Assembly: GCA_002394335.1 (NCBI GenBank)
Contig: DGTP01000001.1
Span: 1-64,000 of the forward strand
Origin: Bacteroidales bacterium UBA4333
GTDB lineage: Bacteria; Bacteroidota; Bacteroidia; Bacteroidales; Paludibacteraceae
DNA length: 64,000 bases
Direction: 5' to 3'
Shown here one piece after another: positions 54,525 through 61,451 of the stretch; the first letter of the stretch is position 1; the number at the start of each line of letters is the position of its first letter. The position numbers were made by a program, and so were the translations under genes. The notes below the pieces were generated by a model. That model did not search any database, had not been told where the DNA came from, and worked only from the letters and a program-made list of their open reading frames with translations.

Positions 54525-55003
54525 TGACTACCGATTTATCACAATACGATGTTAATCAATTGCCTAGCGCTGATGTACTCAAACATCAGCGTTATGCAAT
54601 TATTGTTGCCGACTGGAACAGCGAAATCACCTTTGCCATGGCGCAAGGGGCTGTCGATACACTCCGCAAACACGGGGTCGCAGAGGACGGTATTCTCATT
54701 ACCCACGTGCCCGGCACAGTTGAACTGACGTATGCGGCTGCCAAGGCTGTCAACGAGTATGTTGACCTCGATGCGATCATAGTGATCGGATGCGTGATAC
54801 AGGGCGATACGCCGCATTTTGACTATGTGTGTCAGTCCGTGACGCAGGGAGTGGCAATCCTCAATGCGCAAGGCAATGTGCCGGTGATCTTCTCTGTCCT
54901 CACCACCCTCAACCGCCAGCAGGCGCTTGACCGCTGCGGAGGCAAACTTGGTAACAAAGGCGTCGAAGGCGCATACACCGCCATCCGCATGGCTAATCTC
55001 TAA
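54524..55003 (+). CDS. ribH: 6,7-dimethyl-8-ribityllumazine synthase
   Basis: The 159-residue enzyme has VADWNSEIT, THVPGTVELTYAAA and IVIGCVIQGDTPHFDYVC, the three active-site segments of lumazine synthase, with the catalytic His in TPHFDYV. It condenses the ribitylamino-uracil with dihydroxybutanone phosphate in riboflavin synthesis. Length is normal. It is coupled to the upstream TPR gene, an arrangement seen in other Bacteroidales by recollection. Confidence 0.93.
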   Translation: MTTDLSQYDVNQLPSADVLKHQRYAIIVADWNSEITFAMAQGAVDTLRKHGVAEDGILITHVPGTVELTYAAAKAVNEYVDLDAIIVIGCVIQGDTPHFDYVCQSVTQGVAILNAQGNVPVIFSVLTTLNRQQALDRCGGKLGNKGVEGAYTAIRMANL

Positions 55004-55059
55004 CATCTGCCCCGGACATCTGCCCTCAGCCAATGCCAGAACCCAAAGTCAAAAGGAAA

Positions 55060-56298
55060 ATGAAGGTTTACAAATTCGGAGGAGCTTCTGTTGCCACAAG
55101 CGAAGGCATCAGCAATGTGGCGCGCATCATCTCGCTCTGCGAAGATGACGTGCTTGTCGTTGTTTCGGCAATGGGCAAGACCACCAACGCCCTTGAGCGC
55201 GTCTTGGACGCACTCATGGCGGATGACCACGTTCTGGCACAGAGGGAGTGGGATAGTATCGTCGCTTACCACGATGCGGTCATCGACAGGCTTTCCCTGC
55301 CGCACGACATTCTTCCGTTCCGTTCTGTCCCTTCTCTTTGGGACAAGTCCGACTATGACCTTAGTTATGACCAGCTGGTGAGTCTCGGAGAACTGATCTC
55401 CTCTGCCATCGTGCAGGCTTGCCTGCTTTCGCAGGGGATTGATTGTGACCGGCTTGACATGACACGCCTTCTGCGCACTGATCATACGTATCGCGATGCA
55501 CGGGTGGATCTCGCCGTCTCGCAGGCGTTGCTGCGCCAAGCTTTGCAGAAGAGCACCAAGCGCGTGCACGTGCTGCAAGGCTTCATAGGCGGCACGGAAG
55601 ACGGACTGCGTACCACGCTCGGACGCGAGGGATCGGATTATACGGCTGCTTTGGTGGGCAATTTTGTGGATGCGGAGTCGGTGACGATATGGAAAGATGT
55701 ACCGGGTATCCTTAACGCTGATCCGAGGCTGGTGCCCAACACGGTGCTGATTCCCGAATTGCGGTACAGCGATGCCGTCGAACTCAGTTACTCCGGCGCA
55801 CAGATCATCCACCCCAAGACTATCCGCCCGCTGGAGAACAAGCATATTCCCCTCTATGTAAAACCTTTTGGCGACCCTGCAGCGCCGGGTTCGAAGATCC
55901 ATGCCGACGCCAAAGGACCGATACAGGTGCCGGTATATATATGGAGAAAGAACCAAGTGCTGATTACCGTCCGTCCGAAGGATTTTGCTTTCGTGCTGGA
56001 GGAGAGCCTGAATACGCTCTTCGAGATTATTCACCGTCACCGCCTCAAGGTCTCGCTTATTCAGGCGTCGGCTGTAACAATCTCCGTCTCTGTGGACCAT
56101 ACACGTTATGTAGCAGCTGCACTGGAAGAACTGGCTGAGAGGTTTACGCTCAATTATAACGGCGGACTGTCGCTGCTCACCATCCGCGGCACTACACCCC
56201 GGATTTTGGAGCAGGAGACGCAAGGGCGGGAAATACTGCTCAGCCAGACTACAAGACGCACAGCCCGTCTGTTGATCAAAGAAAACACACACACCTGA
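55060..56298 (+). CDS. lysC: Aspartate kinase
   Basis: From ATG 55060 (MKVYKFGGASVAT) the product has 412 residues: the amino-acid kinase fold with KFGGAS, LVVVSAMGKTTNAL, GREGSDYTAALVG and IHPKTIRPLENK, then a C-terminal part (about 290-410) with ACT-like strands. It phosphorylates aspartate, the first step to lysine, threonine and methionine. An ATG at 55033 would add nine residues. The two ACT units look shorter than in E. coli LysC, so feedback control may differ. Confidence 0.9.
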   Translation: MKVYKFGGASVATSEGISNVARIISLCEDDVLVVVSAMGKTTNALERVLDALMADDHVLAQREWDSIVAYHDAVIDRLSLPHDILPFRSVPSLWDKSDYDLSYDQLVSLGELISSAIVQACLLSQGIDCDRLDMTRLLRTDHTYRDARVDLAVSQALLRQALQKSTKRVHVLQGFIGGTEDGLRTTLGREGSDYTAALVGNFVDAESVTIWKDVPGILNADPRLVPNTVLIPELRYSDAVELSYSGAQIIHPKTIRPLENKHIPLYVKPFGDPAAPGSKIHADAKGPIQVPVYIWRKNQVLITVRPKDFAFVLEESLNTLFEIIHRHRLKVSLIQASAVTISVSVDHTRYVAAALEELAERFTLNYNGGLSLLTIRGTTPRILEQETQGREILLSQTTRRTARLLIKENTHT

Positions 56299-56309
56299 TT
56301 TATAATACC

Positions 56310-57425
56310 ATGTTACCTTATTTCACCTTGAATTACTGGCAGGAACTGCTCTTGGACTTCCGGCATGCACTCCATACCAAGAAGTTCTATAAGGAGCTTT
56401 TGATGATGACTGTCGGCATGACTTTTGGTGCCGCTGCGGTGTACTATTTCCTTATGCCAAGCCACCTTATTATCGGAACAATCTCCGGTCTGAGTATTAT
56501 CATCAATACCGTCATAGGTGGCAATGCGGATACCCTCTCGTATATCATTATGGGTATCAATGCCTTTCTGTTGCTGTTGGCGTTCTTGCTTATCGGCAAT
56601 GAGTTTGGCGCAAAGACTGTCTATACGGCAATGATTCTCGGTCCGCTGACACAGTTCCTGGACCGTATCTATCCTTATACCAATTTCACGCACCATGTTC
56701 TTGACCGTTCTGCTGCCGGATATGACACCATTCTGGCGCAGCTGCAATCAGGTGCACAAGTGCCTTTTGACTCCCAAGGCAACTATTATCTCCTGAGCCG
56801 TGCTGGAGAAGTCTTGGAGCCTGTCCGTTCGTCGGTCATGGCTTCCGGCTTGCAGAGTGGCGATGTGTGGTTTGACCTGCTGTGCTTTGTACTCCTTCTC
56901 TCGGCGTGTCAGGCGTTCTTGTTCCGCATCAATGCTTCAACCGGTGGATTGGATATCCTCGCCAAGATTATTAATCAGTACGCGCACGCGGATATAGGCA
57001 CTTCGGTCACGATTGCAGGAGGAGTCATCTGCTGCACAGCCTTTGCTATCAACGATTTCCGAATGGTGATCATCGGACTCATCGGTACGTGGATCAACGG
57101 CTTGGCTGTCGATTACTTCACTGCCTCGCTCAACAAGCGCAAACGCGTTTGTATCATCACCCCCGAACCGGAGCGTGTACGCAAGTATATCGTGGAGGAG
57201 CTTATCCGCGGCTGCTCGTTGTATCATGTGACAGGCGGTTATAGCGGAGAAGAACATATAGAGATACAGGTGCTGCTTACTCAGGAAGAGTTTGCTGCGG
57301 TCATGGCTTTTATCCGTAATAACAAGATCAAAGCCTTTATCACTGCCGGCAACTGCTCGGAGGTCTATGGCTTATGGTTCAGACACAAGAAGATCCGTGG
57401 CAAAGTGGAGCTGGTGAACGAATAA
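56310..57425 (+). CDS. YitT-family membrane protein
   Basis: The 371-residue protein has about five to six membrane helices (32-52, 60-90, 185-205, 225-250) and a C-terminal soluble domain of the DUF2179 type (CIITPEPERVRKYIVEEL, ITAGNCSEVYG). YitT proteins are conserved in many bacteria; their substrates are not established. The loop between the third and fourth helices (about 125-180) is longer than usual. It lies 11 bp after lysC and may be cotranscribed. Confidence 0.75.
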   Translation: MLPYFTLNYWQELLLDFRHALHTKKFYKELLMMTVGMTFGAAAVYYFLMPSHLIIGTISGLSIIINTVIGGNADTLSYIIMGINAFLLLLAFLLIGNEFGAKTVYTAMILGPLTQFLDRIYPYTNFTHHVLDRSAAGYDTILAQLQSGAQVPFDSQGNYYLLSRAGEVLEPVRSSVMASGLQSGDVWFDLLCFVLLLSACQAFLFRINASTGGLDILAKIINQYAHADIGTSVTIAGGVICCTAFAINDFRMVIIGLIGTWINGLAVDYFTASLNKRKRVCIITPEPERVRKYIVEELIRGCSLYHVTGGYSGEEHIEIQVLLTQEEFAAVMAFIRNNKIKAFITAGNCSEVYGLWFRHKKIRGKVELVNE

Positions 57426-57461
57426 CAGGAATATTTTAGATTTATAAAACAATAATTACAT

Positions 57462-58361
57462 ATGAAACCAACATTATTTATCTTGGCTGCCGGAATGGGT
57501 AGCCGTTACGGAGGACTCAAGCAATTGGACGGTCTGGGCCCGAATGGAGAAACCATCATGGACTACAGCGTCTTCGACGCAATGCGTGCCGGTTTCGGTA
57601 AAGTGGTGTTTGTTATCCGGAAAGATTTTGAGGATGACTTCCGCCGTGTAGTGCTCAGCAAGTACGAGGGAAAGATCCCTTGCGAGGTATGTTTCCAGTC
57701 GATTGACACAATACCGGAAGGCTACACCCGTAATCCGGAGCGTACCAAACCGTGGGGTACCAACCACGCCGTTCTGATGGCTAAAGATATCATCAAAGAG
57801 CCGTTTGCTGTCATCAATGCCGATGACTTCTACGGACGTGAGTCGTTCCAGATCCTGGCTGATTATCTCCAGTCGGTAGAGGGCACCAAAGGACAGTACT
57901 GCATGGTTGGCTACCGTGTACAGAACACCCTGAGCGAGAACGGTTCGGTCAGCCGTGGCGTGTGCTCGATGGACGAGAACGGTTTGCTTACCGATGTCGT
58001 AGAGCGTACCAATATTGAGGAGGTCGGCAATAAGATTGTCTTCATCGAGGACGGCAAGGACACCGAACTGGCACCGAATACCCCTGTTTCGATGAATATG
58101 TGGGGATTCACACCGGAGTATTTCGAGTACACCGAAGCTGCCTTCAAGGAGTTTCTTGCAGCTCACGGACAGGAGTTGAAGACCGAGTTCTATATCCCCA
58201 CACTCGTCAACGACCTTATCAAAGCCGGCAAGGCTACCTGCCGCGTGCTCGATACGCCATCCAAGTGGTTCGGTGTCACCTATTCGGAGGATCGTCCGCA
58301 AGTGGTGATGAAAATCAATAATCTTATCAAACAAGGGGCTTATCCCGCTAAATTGTTCTAA
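57462..58361 (+). CDS. Sugar-phosphate nucleotidyltransferase-like protein
   Basis: The 299-residue protein begins LFILAAGMGSRYGGLKQLDG, the nucleotide-binding signature of NTP_transferase enzymes, and has AVINADDFYG near 107 with the metal-binding Asp. It probably joins a sugar 1-phosphate to a nucleotide, but the sugar is not known. The gene lies 1 bp from galE, so a role in activated-sugar supply is likely. Full length. Confidence 0.82.
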   Translation: MKPTLFILAAGMGSRYGGLKQLDGLGPNGETIMDYSVFDAMRAGFGKVVFVIRKDFEDDFRRVVLSKYEGKIPCEVCFQSIDTIPEGYTRNPERTKPWGTNHAVLMAKDIIKEPFAVINADDFYGRESFQILADYLQSVEGTKGQYCMVGYRVQNTLSENGSVSRGVCSMDENGLLTDVVERTNIEEVGNKIVFIEDGKDTELAPNTPVSMNMWGFTPEYFEYTEAAFKEFLAAHGQELKTEFYIPTLVNDLIKAGKATCRVLDTPSKWFGVTYSEDRPQVVMKINNLIKQGAYPAKLF

Positions 58362-58362
58362 T

Positions 58363-59394
58363 ATGGCACGGATTTTAGTTACCGGTGGAGCCGGATATAT
58401 TGGCTCGCACACCGTTGTAGAGTTAATGCAACAGGGCTACGAGGTGCTCATCGTGGACAATCTCAGTAACTCCAATATTGATGTCTTGGACGGTATAGAG
58501 CAGATTGTAGGTCGTCGTCCGGAGTTCCTCAATGTCGATTGCTGCGACTATGTGCAGATGGATAGTGTCTTTATACAGCATCCTGATATCGTGGGAGTTA
58601 TACATTTTGCGGCAAGCAAGGCTGTAGGCGAATCGGTGCAAGAGCCGCTGAAATACTATCGCAATAACATCCTCTCGCTCGTTACCCTCCTGTCGTTGAT
58701 GAACGAGCACAAGGTGCCTAATATCGTCTTCTCGTCTTCCTGTACCGTATATGGTCAGCCGGACAAGGAGCACTTGCCGGTGGACGAGACCGCACCGCTG
58801 AAGAAAGCACTCTCACCTTACGGCAACACCAAGAAGATCAACGAGGATATCATCTTCGATCAGGCGCACGCCTGCCCGCAGCTGCATGCTACTATTCTCC
58901 GTTATTTCAATCCGATCGGGGCACACCCCTCGGCTTTGATAGGAGAGCTGCCTAATGGCGTGCCGAATAATCTTCTGCCCTTTGTCACCCAGACGGCTGC
59001 AGGCTTGCGGAGCGAGCTGAAGATCTTCGGTAATGACTACAACACCCCGGACGGCTCATGCATCCGCGATTATATCTATGTTGTGGATCTGGCGAAAGCC
59101 CACGTGAAAGCTATTGACAGAATGCTCAATGTCAAAGACCGTGAGCAGGTGGAGGTCTTCAACCTCGGTACCGGTCGCGGACTGAGTGTGCTGGAGATTG
59201 TCAACACCTTTATGAAGGTGACGGGTGTTAATCTGCCTTACACTATTGTCGGACGCCGCGAAGGAGATATAGAGCAGGTATGGGCAGAGCCCCACAAAGC
59301 GAACACCGTGCTTGGCTGGAAAGCCGAGACACCGGTCGAGGAAGTGCTTCTCTCTGCTTGGAACTGGGAGAAAAAACTGCGTAACATCAACTGA
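58363..59394 (+). CDS. galE: UDP-glucose 4-epimerase
   Basis: The 343-residue enzyme has the NAD-binding VTGGAGYIGSHTVVEL at 6-21, the Ser/Thr motif FSSSCTVYGQP near 124-134 and the catalytic YGNTKK near 151. It interconverts UDP-glucose and UDP-galactose. In this locus it may process galactose freed by the alpha-galactosidase, or supply surface glycan synthesis. Length and motifs are typical. Confidence 0.95.
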   Translation: MARILVTGGAGYIGSHTVVELMQQGYEVLIVDNLSNSNIDVLDGIEQIVGRRPEFLNVDCCDYVQMDSVFIQHPDIVGVIHFAASKAVGESVQEPLKYYRNNILSLVTLLSLMNEHKVPNIVFSSSCTVYGQPDKEHLPVDETAPLKKALSPYGNTKKINEDIIFDQAHACPQLHATILRYFNPIGAHPSALIGELPNGVPNNLLPFVTQTAAGLRSELKIFGNDYNTPDGSCIRDYIYVVDLAKAHVKAIDRMLNVKDREQVEVFNLGTGRGLSVLEIVNTFMKVTGVNLPYTIVGRREGDIEQVWAEPHKANTVLGWKAETPVEEVLLSAWNWEKKLRNIN

Positions 59395-59400
59395 CGACGA

Positions 59401-60417
59401 ATGCTGAACAGTCTCTATCCTTTGAAGTTCACTCCACGGATCTTCCATAAGTTATGGGGAGGACAGACAATCAGAAAATGGTATAGTAATGTGCCGTCTC
59501 AGTTCGAGAATGTAGGCGAGAGCTGGCTCATCTCTGCCGTGGACAAATTTCCCACGGAGGTCTGCAACGGACCTCTGGCGGGAAATGAGTTGGAAGACCT
59601 CCTTGAGGTTTATATGGACGAACTGGTGGGCAATGCCGTCTATGAGCGTTTTGGCAATACCTTCCCGCTGTTGTTCAAATTCATTGACGCGGCAGACGAC
59701 CTCTCTATTCAGGTGCACCCGGACGACGAGAGCGCCTGGGAGTTGGAGCAGTCGATGGGCAAAACCGAAATGTGGTATGTAATGCCGTCGGATGAGAATG
59801 CATCTGTTATTGCCGGTTGGAAGACGCCGATGGATGAGGCGCAGATTAGGGATGCCATCCGTAATGGCTCTCTGGCAGAGCGCCTTGTCACCTGTCCGGT
59901 CAAGGAGGGGGATGCGGTCATGATCCATGCCGGATTGGTGCACGCGCTCAACAGGGGGACTATTGTGGCAGAGATCCAGGAAAACTCGGATATCACCTAT
60001 CGCCTCTTTGACTACGATCGGGTGGGGAATGACGGATTGAAACGTCCTCTCAAACTGGACCACGCACTCCGGGTGATGAATTTTGAGCAGGCGGATCCGG
60101 CTGTTATCTCTCACCATGAGGCGGAACGCAATCAGGCGGCTAATATCGTCAGCACGGATTATTTCACTACCAATATTATCCGTTTTGACAAACCTGTTGC
60201 ACGGGATTATGCCCCCTTGGATTCGTTTGTGGTCTATATGTGCGTCCGTGGAGCCTGTGAGGTGGAGGCGCCTGAGGCGGATGGAACGGAACGGGTTCAG
60301 CGCTTGCAGGTAGGCGAAGCGCTGCTTTTGCCGGCAATACTGAACGACATCACCCTCCGCCCGACTACCGGCGAGTGCCGATTGCTTGAGATTTATATAG
60401 ATAAAATAGAGGACTGA
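59401..60417 (+). CDS. manA: Mannose-6-phosphate isomerase, class I (second copy)
   Basis: The 338-residue enzyme has QVHPDDESAW near 103-112, GKTEMWYVMPS near 119 and IHAGLVHALNRGTIVAEIQE near 175 (metal and substrate residues). It lies next to galE and a nucleotidyltransferase rather than the mannan genes, so it is probably the housekeeping copy that supplies mannose 6-phosphate for GDP-mannose. It shares the fold but not close sequence with the copy at 26897. The terminator overlaps its final codons. Confidence 0.9.
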   Translation: MLNSLYPLKFTPRIFHKLWGGQTIRKWYSNVPSQFENVGESWLISAVDKFPTEVCNGPLAGNELEDLLEVYMDELVGNAVYERFGNTFPLLFKFIDAADDLSIQVHPDDESAWELEQSMGKTEMWYVMPSDENASVIAGWKTPMDEAQIRDAIRNGSLAERLVTCPVKEGDAVMIHAGLVHALNRGTIVAEIQENSDITYRLFDYDRVGNDGLKRPLKLDHALRVMNFEQADPAVISHHEAERNQAANIVSTDYFTTNIIRFDKPVARDYAPLDSFVVYMCVRGACEVEAPEADGTERVQRLQVGEALLLPAILNDITLRPTTGECRLLEIYIDKIED

Positions 60418-60432
60418 CAATCCTCTATTTTT
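60403..60432 (+). terminator. Terminator overlapping the isomerase stop codon
   Basis: AAAATAGAGGA (60403-60413) pairs with TCCTCTATTTT (60421-60431), loop CTGACAA, with the T run continuing. The stop codon lies in the loop. Confidence 0.8.
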
Positions 60433-60969
60433 GTATCTTTGTGGCGAAAAATGCAATCTGGCACCGGCAGCGTAAAGATGCTTATCTCGCCATGTCTCGA
60501 ATGATTGATTACACATTCCCAAATGGACATTGCGTTCCGGATGTTCGAATAGTTCGGTCTTTTATCTTTGTTTTTGTCGCATTGGTTTTGTCCCCATTCG
60601 GTGGCATTTTAGCCACCGTTGGTAGCGTCTGTCGCCGCGGCAAGCCGTAATGGGCAAAAATTGCCGATTATTAAGATACGTAAATACCGAGGTTTATTTA
60701 CAATTATTACATACATGCCTTATTTTCAGTAAATTGCAAACCTGTTATCAGGGGCAAGTAAGAGTAATCCCAGAGGCAAGTAAGAGTAAAGTAAGGGGCA
60801 ATTCGTACTTAATTGCATAAAAAGAATTGCCGATTATTAAGAATACCTCTAATAAAATTGCTTTATGTTGACCGACAGGAAATGGCATTTTTACCGGGCG
60901 TTTATAAACGGTTTTTCTGTATCTCTTTCCGTCCTTTTTTACTTTTAGCCGGAAAAATTAACTTTTTAT
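60433..60969. other. Intergenic region with direct repeats
   Basis: ATTGCCGATTATTAAGA occurs at about 60659 and again at about 60827. GGCAAGTAAGAGTAA occurs twice between (about 60752 and 60775), with shorter relatives. A hairpin GGTGGC/GCCACC lies at 60601-60618. A 69-codon frame (60441-60650) shows no family features. No gene is supported. Confidence 0.55.
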
Positions 60970-61000
60970 TTGCATAATTCAAAAAAAAGTTGTACCTTTG
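60970..61000 (+). promoter_or_regulatory. Promoter of the small-RNA candidate
   Basis: TTGCATAATTC (60970-60980) and TACCTTTG (60993-61000), followed by CAG, match the extended promoter pattern. Confidence 0.75.
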
Positions 61001-61006
61001 CAGCCG

Positions 61007-61143
61007 AATAAATGACAAAATGGTAAATGCCAAAATGGTAAATAGATTTACCCCCCCCATGCGAATGGGTGGAATGTAAAGAATATCAGCAAGTTCGCAG
61101 TCGTATAGGCGGCGCATAGTTTCGTACTATGTGCTGCCTTTTT
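61007..61143 (+). ncRNA. Candidate small RNA of about 135 nt
   Basis: A promoter ends at 61000 and a strong terminator closes at 61143 with no start codon leading to a protein between. The transcript would hold an AAATGG tandem tract (61007-61050), a hairpin GGTAAAT AG ATTTACC, a C-rich arm pairing with ATGGGTGG around GCGA, and the terminator AGGCGGCGCATAGT/ACTATGTGCTGCCT (61109-61137) followed by TTTTTT. It may be a free regulatory RNA, or a leader that ends early upstream of the BspA-like gene 310 bp away. Confidence 0.55.
61108..61143 (+). terminator. Terminator of the small-RNA candidate
   Basis: AGGCGGCGCATAGT pairs with ACTATGTGCTGCCT (two G-U pairs), loop TTCGT, followed by TTTTTT. 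Confidence 0.85.
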
Positions 61144-61149
61144 TAGCAT

Positions 61150-61445
61150 GTATTATTTAGTCCACAGATTAAGCAGATTAAACGGATAAAAGAAATTTTT
61201 GGATCATTTTTGATAATTTTTGACTGAAAGAAAAATTAGTTTAATTAGTTAAATTCGTGAACAAAAGAAAAAATATTTGCATACTTGTAAAAAAAGAAAA
61301 TTGTCTTTAATTGTCTTTAATTGTTGACCTAAAAGAAATTTTTGGATCATTTTTGATAATTTTTGACTGAAGGAAAAAAACAAAACAACAATAACAACCC
61401 AATTAACGTGACGCAAGCCACATAGTATTAACAATCAAAAACAAA
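61150..61445. repeat. AT-rich repeat block, left side
   Basis: TTTTTGATAATTTTTGACT with its flanks occurs at about 61209 and 61350, ATTGTCTTTAATTGTC near 61300, and TTAGTTTAATTAGTTAAATT near 61236. The same words return in the block at 63708-63911. No coding signal. Confidence 0.75.
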
Positions 61446-61451
61446 ATTATT

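Noticed and set aside
55000..56292. A 430-codon minus-strand frame opposite aspartate kinase
   Set aside because: Shadow frame; the kinase is unmistakable on the plus strand.
60441..60650. A 69-codon plus-strand frame after the second isomerase
   Set aside because: Starts right after the terminator, no family resemblance; a hairpin GGTGGC/GCCACC crosses it.
61007..61143. Reading the C-rich run as a G-quadruplex site on the other strand
   Set aside because: Only one run of eight C is present; four runs are needed.
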